Of a stretch of 64,000 nt of DNA, positions 46,343 to 57,787 are shown one piece after another. The stretch is from Morinoia aosen (Eukaryota; Arthropoda; Malacostraca; Amphipoda; Talitridae), in assembly GCA_030386875.1 (NCBI GenBank), contig CM059560.1:33164183-33228182 (forward strand), read 5' to 3'. The first letter of the stretch is position 1; every line of letters begins with the position of its first letter. Made by a program: the position numbers and the translations under genes. The notes beneath the pieces were generated by a model. It saw nothing but the letters and a program-made list of their open reading frames with translations, had not been told where the DNA came from and did no database searches.

Positions 46343-47374
46343 AGGTCAGTGTAATTTATTTAATACGTTAAGTATTAATCCGTACTTCTTTTATAACCTT
46401 AGAGAATGTGAAAGTACCAAAGTTGGAGGCATGCGCATTGCGTGCGTTGGTTCAACTCTGTGCCAGTCGATCTCGTCATTTATGCACGGTTCACGATTTA
46501 GTTTAGGCTGTCATCCCGTATGTTGAGTATTCGTCTACTCTCATCGAACATTTCTGCGTGCATTGCGGTTACTTGGGAGCTATAGAGAACGGCTACCCAT
46601 CTCCTAGATGTTAGTTATAGGACTGCAGTTTTGTGATATTATGTTGTCTTGTTAAATATACGTTTGCATGTTTGTTTCATTGTTAACTTCTCTCCTCTGG
46701 CGGTGAATAAAGAATACAAATTACATGAGAATATTTTTTTATTTCAAAACGAATCCAAATGTATGGAGCTCTCTCAGTGTAGGGGGGTGTGACCTGCTAG
46801 TCTGCAGTGCTAGACCCAACTTGAGTATGTACTCTATTAATGTTACTTTCTTGTTTGACTTACACTAGCCATCATGTGTCGAGCTTTTTGCGGGTAAAAC
46901 ATGATAAATGCTGAACACGTGATATTAGATTAGCGTGATAAGGAAAACTACCGTACTGTTGGTACATAAGAAGTTGAAATGCAGAGAGGCTGCACTTTTT
47001 GTAGCTTTATTTGATTTTTTAGCATTTTGCGCTTATAATAATGATCAGATCCTTCATTTTTCCCGTGTGCTCCCAACGTGACAAGATAGGTGTCTCCGTC
47101 AGAAGTTCCCCAATGAGAAATGACTAGCAGTACTCATCCGATAACGTTTGGCCCGATTCAATTTTCCTACGTGATAAGCTATGTGATGTTTGTAAAAATA
47201 TCGAAGTCGAAGTTTGATTTTGATAAGGACACACACCTCAGGGGGTGGAGTTTTTTCCATCAAGGGGATTTAGACGCTCCCCTGGTTCCCGAGTCTGCCA
47301 TTCAACAATTTTTAGAATGCACGCAACAAGGAATCAGGAAACGGTCTCACACCATCGCAACTCCATTATAAGAA
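46343..47374. other. Intergenic, no recognised feature
   Basis: No gene, repeat or RNA is identified in this stretch. Confidence 0.4.
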
Positions 47375-47378
47375 TTAA

Positions 47379-47966
47379 CCCCATCCCCAACAATTTTTTT
47401 GTTGAAAACGTTTCTTTTTCAGACTAATTTTTTCATTTTGGTTCTATGTAGTATTTTTGATGCTGGTAATGAAAACAATTTGTAATTCTTTTTTCTTCCC
47501 ATTTATGTGGTTAACTTTTTATTTTGAAAATACCTAAGTTGGCAAAAACGAGTCAAATAGTCATTGTCTGATGAACTTGTAGAGTTATCAGAAGTATTCA
47601 AGCTTCTGAGGGTAGGTTCATATTCACTATCTTCCGTTGAACTAGACGTGTGGGGTGTAACACTTTAAAATGGTACAAAAAATGAATGGAAATGTGGATG
47701 CAAACAACACCCATCCGACGTCAATGGCTGTCGGAGCAAGTCTAGTAACAATGTCCTTGAAATCCCACATCTCTACCCTATCGCCTCTGCCAGGCGTACA
47801 ATTTGACGATTCACACGTAGAATGGCTAACAAAGGCTTAAAATCGACGAGTATATACGTATGTAGCTGGTTTTTGAGGGTAAAGTTTTAGACGAGTATAC
47901 CCGTCGACGACTGAAATACGAACATTTTGTGAAAACGAGTAAACACGTTTCTGCCGGGGAAGGGGT
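47379..47966. mobile_element. piggyBac-like element remnant
   Basis: TTAA at 47375-47378 and 47967-47970, ends CCCCATCCCC and (inverted) CCCCTTCCCC. The right subterminal part repeats GACGAGTATA.CCGTCGACGA-like motifs, common in piggyBac elements. The 588-bp interior shows no intact transposase. Confidence 0.65.
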
Positions 47967-47970
47967 TAAA

Positions 47971-49457
47971 AACCTGTGTATCAGTGCGCGTGTTGTAAAT
48001 TTTTCCTTAACAATTTTGTTTCAACTACAGTCGTCAACGAAAACTATTTTTTTGTCCAGATTAGAAAAATAAATGAGGTGGTTTTGAAAAAGTACAGTCG
48101 TCAACAAAAACTATTCTCTTCTAAAAATGAAGCGGTCATTTTTTGTCCTTACGTTAGCGTGGAATTCTGACGAGTAAATGATACCGTTTTAACTCCTTAT
48201 GCAACGTTGTTTTATGCCAGCATTTTTGTACTCGTTCCGTTAACACAGCCGCTGTCATTAGACTCGCACCGAAATCAAAACTAGGGAGTTACTGCCACTT
48301 GGTAGGGAACTTGAAAGTGTGAGCATCAAATAGCACAAATATAGTGTGAACATCGAAAGTACAAATTTAACAATAAATATAGATGAGGCTATTTCTGAGA
48401 AAGGACGTGTAATTTTTCGGAACGGTAACATGTAAGTCACGTGTGTTCCCGACTTTGAGCAATGCTTTTTACACGAAAGTAAAACTATGACACATACGAA
48501 CGTACGAGTCGCTTATACACGAATGCTACTCATAGTCATGGGATAGGCAATGGGTTTAAGTTTATTAGGTTCCTGTATTGTATGCAATATGGACTTTCGC
48601 CACCAGGTGGGATGCTGTTGGTTACCCCGGTCATAGGTAGGTCTTCGTGACTGTTTCGATTCTTTGAGCTTTCTAGCTTTCTTAACTTCCTCTTCTGTAT
48701 CTTTTCTTACTCTTGATAGCTTGCTGTATCATGCGCATGGTGTTTGGTGTGGAATCGCACATTGCGCATAGGTTTTCCATTTTCTTAAATCCATACCAAT
48801 GGTTCCTTCTCTTCGCTCTGTCGAGATAGCTTTTGATGTCGCTAGGTCTCTTACTAACATTAATAAGGACAAACTCAAGTTTTGATGTAAAATAGTTCGG
48901 TAATTTAATCTTATGCACTAACATGAAAATTTTAAATTTTTATCAGGTATAAGTAACACTGGGACCAAACCCAATTTTCCCTTGGTTAACACGTGTGAAT
49001 TTCACTTGATGTCGCAATGAATGCGAAGGTTGGTGACTGATGGGAGTAGGTCGAAGGGAGGGGTGTGTTGTGTGGGGGGCGTGAGATGTACTAATGGTAT
49101 TGTACAACGTGTAGGTTTATTACCAGACTTTGTTATTCTTTCACCAAGTACGTGTCCTCTCTCACGTTGCTTGAGGTTACATTCTCGGATGTGAGAAATT
49201 TGAACTCGTGTAGGCACCTACCTTACCCGAGGGAAATTTCCTAACTTTACAATTTTAGAAAGTGCGTGCTTATCTTGAGTTTCAAGTATGAACCTTTATG
49301 CTACTTCAGTTGCAATTGGGTGGCACTAATTCTTTCTTTAATTTTCCAGGTTCTTAACCATAACAGAGCCTGTTTCTGCATTTATTTTGATTAAAAAATA
49401 TTTTGATGTAAACTTGGCTGTGGTTGTTATCCCGCCCTGTCTCGATCAAACGTAAAA
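47971..49457. other. Intergenic and likely 5' leader of the next gene
   Basis: A TACAGTCGTCAAC motif with neighbouring bases is repeated at about 48027 and 48092. A decayed SINE-A lies at 48690-48868. TTTAATTTTCCAG at about 49338-49350 is a good acceptor and may end a 5' UTR intron of the gene at 49458. Confidence 0.4.
48690..48868 (+). mobile_element. Strongly decayed SINE-A 3' half
   Basis: CGCACATTGCGCATAGG, TTAAATCCATACCAATGGTTCCTTC, CGATAGC-like and GCTAGGTCTCTTACTAACATTAATAA follow the order of the SINE-A 3' half with many changes. Confidence 0.5.
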
Positions 49458-51758
49458 ATGGACGATGACAAAGATAAACCTGAGAAAAGCGATAAACTTC
49501 CTCTGCTGACATCCCTCATCTTGAAGGGGAGATATGATGTCTCTTATGAAATTCTTAGGTTTGTGTATGCAGAATGTAGTTGGGTGTGGTCTGCAGATAA
49601 GCAGGACGACTTGAAGAACCAACCTCCTGACGTGTCGCGTTCACCTCCGTCTCTGGTAGACACGTGTGTCGCCTTCTTTCGCAAAAGTCAGAAATTGTTT
49701 GAACAACGCCATGTTATGTCACAGCTACACTTCAGCACTAAAGCAGCATGTCTCTTCTGCTCAAACGAACCTCACGATTCTCCAAACAATGCGACCATGG
49801 CCTCTGCTCTTGAAAAGCCTTCCTCGGTTGAAAAGACTGGAATCTCGGATAAATTGGTTTCTCCCTCAAAGCCGAAAACTGTTCAAGCCTCGACTTCAAC
49901 TGCGGGTACGAGTAAGAAAGCTGTACCGTCTTACCTAGCCAGGTTAATGGTGAAAAATGATGAAATAAAATGTCTTGGTGACAAATATCCTGCCATTCTT
50001 GCCTATACCCATCTTTCTTTGGCTGTCAAAAAGGAGATGATCGATGGTTGGCCTATGGCTGCTGTCTGTTCTGTGACTGGCAGATTACACTTGAAGCTCA
50101 TGCTGACACTACTGAAATGCGGAGTAACCCCGAACCACACGGACTGCGGTAAGCCTGGCGTCCCACTTGAAGTGAAGACGACTTCGAAACACTCCCGTCA
50201 TGGTTTTCCCTTCATGCAACTGCTGTTGAGGTACGAGGGCTTCAAGTGGGTAGCTGAAAACGTGGATTTCTCTCTGTCCCCTGAACAATTGAAAAATTCT
50301 GGCATTTTACAACAATTTTACCTCGCTCAAACGAAGTTCCAAACATTGATTTGGATCGATGAACACTTGAAAGAGAAACTTGTTCGCAATGTGTACGATT
50401 TGAATGGGAACGCCATGAACTGCACCAAAGAAGATTACACTCGCATTATCGCTGATATTTTGGAAGTGCTTTGTTACATGATCAAATTGTCAAATGTTAC
50501 CATTTCTGCATCCGAGAAGGATAATACTTCTGTATTAGACGTAATTTTTGGCTGTGCGGATCTAGAGCTGGGAAATATTATCGCCGACACCGGGAAACTG
50601 TCTTTCGACTTTGACTCTCAATTGCAGATGTTTTTACGCCACTATGATACTCTTAGCAAAATAAAGAAACATCAAATGGAAATTCTACTGAAGAGAGCGA
50701 GATTCAAGCGCGGTACGTATTATCACTGTGTGCCAGGAGTTCTAAATGAAGGCCATGTTGAATTGGCTATAATTTTAATACAGTTTTCCAACTGTGTCAC
50801 CTACTGTGAATATGGCATTTCAGCGAGCCCTTTCATCAGTACCGTCGGCGCAAGTCTTCCAATATTCATACTTCCTCTTTTTAGGGGGTCATTTTGGACA
50901 AACTACATCCGTAATTGGGTCTATCGGATAGAGGATTACGACACAGTGGTACACCCCAAGGACTTGAAACTCGCGGTGAACAGCATTGAACACGTTCTAG
51001 ACGTTGCTATCCGGCCTCTCCTGGAAGACGCCATCAAAGATGTCAGCCCCGCCCTTCCGTTTATTATAGACATCGCCGAAGTGTCGCAGTATGGATTCTT
51101 GATGGAAGACCTCGAGAACATGGAAAACGACCTCGTGTACTTCGTATTTGGAAATCGAGCCAGTCTCCAGGCGCTTTGTGTGCGCAGGATCTTCAGAAAT
51201 ATTGTGAATGCTAAAATGTTGCGTTTCCGAAGCAGATCAAAACCTGCTTCAGAAACGGTAGGACCGGTAGTGTTTCCAATTTGCGTCAACGGTGTATCCC
51301 CAGACTGTAAGGAAATTCCTCTCCGTGGCTGTAAGGATTGTTCATCAATTGGGTTTCTCTGTAAAAGCTGCTTGAAGTGCGAATGGGCTACGACTAAAAA
51401 TATGCTCAACGCTGCTTGCGATGTTGCTAAAATACCCCGCAAGTTTTGTACACTGCTCGGCATGGAATGCCTCCGGTATGAAGTCATCAGTCGCATCTCT
51501 TGCAGAGCCAGAAACTGTGTGGCAAAAAGAGTGCTCGGGCCTCCAATGGATGGGGTAAACAGATGGCCGATTAGGATGGAGAGACAAATTAGGCCATCAC
51601 GAGTTCTTCATGTGAGATCCTCAGAGTCAGTTGATTACTACACGTACTCGGACTTCGAAACAGACAGTGGTGAGTTTTCGATTGCGAGTAGCGCTAGTAA
51701 CTCAAGTTCCAGCTTGTCTCACAGAAGCACTTCGTCTTCTCATCGAGATCACGAATGA
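49458..51758 (+). CDS. Unrecognised 766-residue protein, possible BC-box
   Basis: A single uninterrupted frame with a good start context (AAAAATGG). I do not recognise the family. Residues 1-50 (LLTSLILKGRYDVSYEILRF) and about 180-270 (YTHLSLAVKKEM, LMLTLLKCGVTPNHTD, PFMQLLLRYEGF) have the rhythm of degenerate ankyrin repeats. SLQALCVRRI (569-578) fits the elongin-BC box consensus of SOCS/ASB-type substrate receptors, though no clear cullin box follows. About 612-705 is Cys-rich (PDCKEIPLRGCKDC, LCKSCLKCEW). The end is Ser-rich and acidic. A role as a ubiquitin-ligase adaptor is a guess. The TGA stop is followed by C and the frame then stays open to 52142. Confidence 0.7.
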   Translation: MDDDKDKPEKSDKLPLLTSLILKGRYDVSYEILRFVYAECSWVWSADKQDDLKNQPPDVSRSPPSLVDTCVAFFRKSQKLFEQRHVMSQLHFSTKAACLFCSNEPHDSPNNATMASALEKPSSVEKTGISDKLVSPSKPKTVQASTSTAGTSKKAVPSYLARLMVKNDEIKCLGDKYPAILAYTHLSLAVKKEMIDGWPMAAVCSVTGRLHLKLMLTLLKCGVTPNHTDCGKPGVPLEVKTTSKHSRHGFPFMQLLLRYEGFKWVAENVDFSLSPEQLKNSGILQQFYLAQTKFQTLIWIDEHLKEKLVRNVYDLNGNAMNCTKEDYTRIIADILEVLCYMIKLSNVTISASEKDNTSVLDVIFGCADLELGNIIADTGKLSFDFDSQLQMFLRHYDTLSKIKKHQMEILLKRARFKRGTYYHCVPGVLNEGHVELAIILIQFSNCVTYCEYGISASPFISTVGASLPIFILPLFRGSFWTNYIRNWVYRIEDYDTVVHPKDLKLAVNSIEHVLDVAIRPLLEDAIKDVSPALPFIIDIAEVSQYGFLMEDLENMENDLVYFVFGNRASLQALCVRRIFRNIVNAKMLRFRSRSKPASETVGPVVFPICVNGVSPDCKEIPLRGCKDCSSIGFLCKSCLKCEWATTKNMLNAACDVAKIPRKFCTLLGMECLRYEVISRISCRARNCVAKRVLGPPMDGVNRWPIRMERQIRPSRVLHVRSSESVDYYTYSDFETDSGEFSIASSASNSSSSLSHRSTSSSHRDHE

Positions 51759-52142
51759 CCAGACGAGGTTCTTGGGGCTAAGACCAGGAGCATCATGGGC
51801 GAGTCACAAGAAATATCCGACATAACTTCCTCCTTTGGTGAGAGCAGTTCATCATGCTCAAGCTCCATCACGTCTGGCTCTTCTGATTGGTCCACCTCTG
51901 ACGAAGAAAGTGAAAACGCGTTTAAAACAACTAGAATAAAGTGCACGGCAACTAGAGCAGCAGCAGCACCAGCTACGAAAGTAAATCAAAGCACTGATGC
52001 TGAGGTATCGGTATCTACCTTTTCTTGTGAGGCTGGCCCTTCATTTTTGCCAAGAGAAATGCCTAATGACAGTGACAGCAACAGTGATGCTCTCAGAGAA
52101 GTATGCCAGTACCAACAACTATCGAATAGTGAAGAAGATTAA
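51759..52142 (+). CDS. In-frame extension after the TGA: readthrough candidate
   Basis: Directly after TGA (51756-51758) the same frame runs 127 sense codons to TAA at 52140-52142. The first ATG in it is at 51795. The peptide is rich in Ser, Glu and Asp (GESSSSCSSS, DWSTSDEESENAF, DSDSNSD) and continues the composition of the Ser-rich tail before the stop. It could be stop readthrough, a recent nonsense mutation in a longer protein, or a chance open frame. Confidence 0.45.
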   Translation, partial: PDEVLGAKTRSIMGESQEISDITSSFGESSSSCSSSITSGSSDWSTSDEESENAFKTTRIKCTATRAAAAPATKVNQSTDAEVSVSTFSCEAGPSFLPREMPNDSDSNSDALREVCQYQQLSNSEED

Positions 52143-54403
52143 AGTAATTATCGTTAGCCAGGAGACGATTATCTAACCATACGTTAATGTAATTTCATAT
52201 TTCAACCTGGCGCGCTTCAAAGTTATAGCGAGTTTTTTTTGGTACTGTACTCGTATTCATGATGGTACTTGAACTGCTTCAAACGTGACATTTCAGTCCC
52301 TAACATTCGCATTCCGGTTCTGGAGCCATTTTGAGTGTTCCACTTTTTACCTGCATGCCCTCTACTTTAAGCAAAAATTGGTTTAACTGGGTTTTGTTTT
52401 GAATTGGTCTTATTGTCTTCGAACAATATTTATAACGACGAGTAAGCGAACTGTTTTTTCATTATACTAAATTTCTTGAACAGAAATTGACGTACCAAGT
52501 GTAGTGTAGCTTCTTGCGATTACTCTCCTAGTTTTTTAATTTTCTTACTTACCCGCTTTGTTCAGGGTGATGTAACTTTTTTCTTTTGAATGTAAAATGT
52601 TCTTAAAATGAACTTTTGTGTACAGAATGTTTTATTCTCCTTGGTACGATTACTCCCATAGTAAAGTATAGGGTTGGGCTTGAGATCAGTTCCGTTTTGC
52701 TTGAGGCGTGTGAAAATCGTACGGATTATTTAGCCTATCCAACAGCTCTCTGGAGTTTTATGTATTTATCTTCTATCAGGCGACTTTTTAAGAGAAGTCC
52801 GTTTTCATATCTTCTCGACCCGTACATGCCCCTTAGCTCAGAAGTTAGGCCGCAAATTGTGCCCAAACGGCAGCACTCGCGTTTCTTCTGTTTCGTTTTA
52901 GTTCTCGTATCATTTGTGCACAAATGTGAATTAAATCTTTAGATTAGTGTATGCTAACGTAAACCTTGAAATCCATTCATGTGTTCATAAATACGAAAAC
53001 GTGAAGCCGAGAATCGCTTTCGGTGTTACAGTGTTTCAATGTACACGGCCCTTTTCTGAACACATCACATGAGCGACAAATTAGCTTTCATCCCAGCAAA
53101 TCCCTCTGTTCATCACCAACTTGAGCTTTCGTTACCCAAAGGCTGAGCACAACACCCTAGATGAAAAGATTCCGTGACTGTGCCGTATTGGGGAGTGCCA
53201 GAGCGAGCAGATCTTTTGACATGTTCAAATATAAACTGAAACATAGGTAACTGAAATTCTCAGCTTGTATATCACTCCTCTCCTTATGCTAAGAGCTAAG
53301 ACAAATCATTGCCATTGCGGGCATTATTTTAAATTTTGAGCAATCAATTAACGCATACTTTCTATTACTGCCTTGTAATCCTATCTTCATAATTCCTGCA
53401 GGATTGAAGTTCTTTCTTTTCCATGTCTCTTGTAAACTAAGGTTTCATGAGGGCAGTTCGGGCTGACGTTTCAAGGTCCTTCTCTAGCTAATGGATTCTC
53501 ATCGCAACGCTTTCCATGAGAATCAGGTATTTCCTTCAGAACGACAAATATCGCAGTTTAATTTTAAATCACTTGTTTTACAATGTTAGTGCGAACAGAA
53601 GCAACAGCCTCAAAATATGCATTTCTTGATGTTAAAGTACGGGAAGGGACGTGGCGGTTAAATTTATTTAAGCGTGTAAATTATTTCCCTATCAGTCACA
53701 GGCCTGTTTTGTAATAGTGACATTCATTAACTAGTGTAATGAGATAAAGACTCGTCTTTTCACTTGCATTGAAAGTTCGATACGGAACTCTCATTTGCAC
53801 ACAAGTTATAAGCTGTCAAATTTCGGGAAGGAAAGAATACGAAATGGAGCACTGAGGAGCTGCATGTAAGATTTCCATCAACCTCCCCTCCCCTCCAAGC
53901 TCCAGTAGCTCTGAGACGTTCAACGCTGGAAGGCAGTGATGCGGAGCAGGCTCTAGGACACGTGTTATTCACAATTTCGCTGGAGGGATATTTATTCGTA
54001 AAAGTTTTGTAGATGTTTTCATACAAAATTTATGCTTTTTGCGGCTCTACTATAACCTCTAATAAATTTATTCAAATTAACATGTAAAAGTGAAGCCCTC
54101 TCGACGTAGTCTTCTGATTTCGATAGAATCATTCAGAGTCACAGTCCGTTTCCCCTTCATGTTTTTAAGAACTGTTGCAAAAGCGATTCACCGTACTTGT
54201 TAAATTTGAGTATAAAATGGCCTATGATTTCCTAAATACAATTAACTTTTCATAGGAGAGAGAAATGAAAGCGCTAAACAGGGTAGAGTTAAAGGATGGG
54301 AATCTGCACCAGGTGTGTCCCCACACACACCACTTGAAAAAAGTCATGATGCAAGAGATAATCTGAAGAACGTACTAGGTGCTGGGTCAATGATAGTACT
54401 GAA
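52143..54403. other. 3' UTR / intergenic, no recognised feature
   Basis: AT-rich DNA without convincing genes. Candidate AATAAA-like signals exist (for example near 54060) but none stands out. Confidence 0.4.
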
Positions 54404-54550
54404 CTCAAAAAAAGATGGTCCAAAACTGAACAAAAGACCTATTCTATTTCATCAAAACGAAGGCCCATCTTACCAACATTTTTAGACCTCACATTATGCC
54501 CCTGAGAACGCTAATTCCCTTAGATTCAATAGTTGCATCCTTCTGAAGGA
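54404..54550 (-). mobile_element. SINE-A 5' half, diverged
   Basis: The reverse complement reads GATACAACTATTG-like, GGGAATTAGCGTTCTCAGGGG, ATAATGTGAGGTC and GGACCATCTTTTTTTG, the first 150 bp of SINE-A. The 3' half is missing. Confidence 0.7.
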
Positions 54551-54807
54551 AGGGTGAATTGTTTCTGAAATCTATCGTGACTAAAATATTTTGAATTTGC
54601 TTACGAAACTATTATGAGCTCGCAGATATTTTATGATTTTCATCTAAAGTGAAGATTTAAAAGGACCCACGATGCATTTATTCATATGGATTTAGGAAAC
54701 TGTGCTCTCGCAAGGATGTTTGACCAGAATTTTTACAACTCCGGAGAGTTAAAGCGCTAATGCGGATTGCTTGACTGGCCCTACAAAGTAGCAACTCAGT
54801 TTGGTTA

Positions 54808-55014
54808 ATGGAAGGATTGAATCATATTTCCATAATCCAAACCAAGCTGTTCACCACTGCTTCTTCCCAGGGGATTTACCTGGAGTTCATTCCAGGCGAT
54901 GCAGGTGCCCCTGGTAATGAGGCAGCCAAAGAAAAGAAAGAAAGAAGAAACAGTTTATCCCCAATAAAGTTTAAACATGAAATGTTTGAAACATTGGTTT
55001 TTGAAATACCTTAA
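54808..55014 (+). pseudogene. Fragment of a LINE RNase H domain
   Basis: IYLEFIPGDAGAPGNEAAKE matches the conserved RNase H end (W.PGH.G..GNE.AD.AAK) with the active-site His and Asp positions changed. Only about 40 codons are recognisable and no element ends are seen. Confidence 0.5.
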
Positions 55015-56344
55015 CATTAATCATTAGTTGTTAAACTTGTTACTTACTCATATGTATCGTAATACCCGTGTCGCATATCTAAATATAAAATTTTGAGAGA
55101 AAAACACAAAGAAATGTGTTCCCTTCTTTGCGTTAAGATTTTGGCAATGCATATAAATACAAGTACCCAAGAAAACATAATCTTAGTGATACATTGCTGA
55201 AGCCCCTCTCATTATAGGCCGACCGGGGTTGAAAATTTGGCCGGAGCCGGAGCCGTGTACGCTCGTGTCAATAGCTGGCCTCTGCCCCCACTCTTTGACC
55301 GCCACCATCACACACACCTCCACCACCACCCCTGCACCTGTGGTGGCTGCCAGATACCGCCATTCTACTCAATTACGACAGCTCTATCGAAACTACATGT
55401 TTATTTGAATAAGAAGACAAAAATATTACGAATTGTTCAATTATGTATAGCTGTCCTAATTTTCGTCATGATAAGTTGTGAGAATTTCATTAGTATTTCA
55501 TTCTTTTGCAGGAATATAAATAATAGATGTCAACTGAACGCGCACATTTAAAGACTGTTGTTCGTTTTGTCTCACAATAGTTCGTCTTCAAGCAAAGCGA
55601 ACAATATTTATATTCAAAAAGCTGTCGTTACTTAGTTATTACATAATCAAGTTAATAATGCAATGTTCCTATATTTCCTGCCGATTTCAAAATTTTTAGA
55701 CTCAGCTTCAACCCCGCATGACCTCTGAATTTTAGAGTCCTTGCAAATCTTCAAGCGAAACCCTCATTTGAACAATATGAACAGTTCGTACCTTTTGCAA
55801 ATAGTGAATAGGTAGATTCTTCGTCAGAACCAGCCTAATTTCATTTCATACTTATGTGTCACATGTATTACGCTTCTATTGTTTCAGTATGACTTGTGCA
55901 ATGCTTCACCAAAAAACAAGCGTGCTCTAATGTGTTATTTATTTGTGTGAAGTTCTTTTAGAACATCAATATTAGGTTAAGATATTCTCCCTAGTTACAC
56001 TGTACTTATGAACGTTGGAAATTATTAACAAAAATTTCATTCATTTTTGGTGATGAACAGAAAAATTAATATAATTAAATGCTTGAAACACCATAAATGG
56101 AACAGCGACGAAAAAAGTCATTGTTTTGAACTTTGTTTCATTCTAATAGAAATATTAGATATAATTAATAATAATAAAATAATTAAAATAAAGATAATAA
56201 TGACAATCGATTTATTCTTAGTTGATCATTGCGTGTCATTCTTTCATCCACGTCTATTTTCAATGACTCCCGTTTTATCAATTCTTATTCTTAACTATAA
56301 TATATTTCAAATCGAATTCTTTTTTTAATCTAATATTTTCTTAT
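55015..56344. other. Intergenic, no recognised feature
   Basis: It contains a short CAC-rich stretch (55300-55345) and otherwise AT-rich sequence. Confidence 0.4.
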
Positions 56345-56830
56345 GTGATTTTGGGTTGTTGTACGAGTATGGAGAGACACCCTTTTTTTGCGAACTTTCT
56401 CATTGTTTTCACTGGGCAAAAACATGGTCTAATAGCTCGGAGCTCAAAGGTTACCCATATTGAAGTTGAGATAATTTTGATGGGAACATCTGAAGATCTG
56501 CGCTCTGTCTGGCCACCGTTGAAACCGGCAAGCGGCGATACTTTCCTGTACTGTTATAGGGATAATCCTGAAAAATGTATGGACTATCTTTCAGATGGGC
56601 TCAACTGGACAAATTGCGGCGTTCATATGCCCTCCCAAGAAAAAAACATAGTTCAAGAAACAATACTTCCACTGACGGATTGATGGAAGAGTTGTCAATT
56701 TCTACAAACACTGTTGCACACTAGTTGCTCAAAGCGTCGCAAGACATCTCATCCACTACATTGGTAAAGATCATCGAGAGGAGAAAGAAGCTCCTCATGG
56801 AAATTGGAAGAATACCTTCCAAAAATCATA
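56345..56830 (+). pseudogene. Unrecognised protein fragment, frame-damaged
   Basis: A 112-codon frame (56345-56683) has protein-like composition with EIILMGTSEDLRSVWPPLKP, DTFLYCYRDNPEKCMDYLSD and LNWTNCG. After its stop another frame continues plausibly (VVNFYKHCC, LIHYIGKDH), suggesting a frameshifted older coding sequence. Its Trp/Cys/Asp-rich pattern recalls zinc-binding domains spread by arthropod transposons, but I cannot name a family. Confidence 0.4.
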
Positions 56831-56979
56831 AAGAAGAACAATGAAGTCAACATTGCTCACGCCTGAATCAAGGAAAGATGTACCGTATGTTGTGTACTCG
56901 GAAATGGTAACGTCTAAGATCAGGTCTAATTTTGACGCAATAGGAAAACCGAGAAATTTTCAGCAAATTGAAAGTGCAA

Positions 56980-57175
56980 ACTATACTATAATAAGAGCCG
57001 CGTCCGTCCGTCTCTCTGTCTGTCCGAAGCCTGCCGAAAGTGTGTGATGAGCGTATCTGTGATACGGGCCGTGTGCACTCGGCCTCATCAACTCTCGAGC
57101 GATTGAATTTTTCTATTTTACTGCCTTTCTTTCGTTTTGCCTTCTTTCTTATTTCAAATAAAAGGGGTGGACTAG
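56980..57175 (+). repeat. Helitron-like 196-bp repeat, copy 1
   Basis: From ACTATACTATAATAAGAGCC to GGGGTGGACTAG, followed by T. It is nearly identical to 58170-58365. The first base is A where copy 2 has the expected T. An internal CGTATC.GATACG hairpin is kept in both. Confidence 0.6.
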
Positions 57176-57787
57176 TAGTGAATAAAATGCCGTAGAGCGA
57201 GGATCTATCTGCAGCCAAGCATTTTCATCAATATAAAATACTTAAACGAAATACCCCTCATATGTACTTTTGCAATAACATATCTTTGGCACAATGATAC
57301 CCTATGTACTTTTGTAACATAATATCTACAACTCAGAATTTTTTGTCGACATACACTATTCCAACCGAAGAATTTCCTCATGTACTTTTACAATATTTTA
57401 CGGATGATAAATGTTGCTGGTATTTAGATAATACATTCGCTCATCATAATATTAATTTAGAATTAATATGTCTGTAAAAAAGTTTAATTGAATTAATTTT
57501 CCTGGAAGTTCAAACGAACAAATAATTGATGGTAGATAACAGAAATTAAGTTTATGAACTAAAAATTATTGAAAAAGGTTGTTGCGAAAATGGGTTGGAA
57601 GTGAATCAAAAACGGTTCAATGAAAATGAAGAATTGCTGAAAAATTCAGTTGCACCAGTGAAAAAAAAACGAAAACCGACTTTTTATCTGATATATTGAT
57701 GATCTAATACATCCATGTGCCCCAAAAAAATTCACTGATATCTGTTACGTATCCTACAAGGATATAACTCAGGGTAGAATTCATTAT
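57176..57787. other. Spacer between the Helitron-like repeat and the minisatellite
   Basis: AT-rich, nothing recognised. Confidence 0.4.

Noticed and set aside
50936..51496. 186-codon frame on the - strand
   Set aside because: It lies opposite the 766-residue gene, whose frame is longer and more protein-like.
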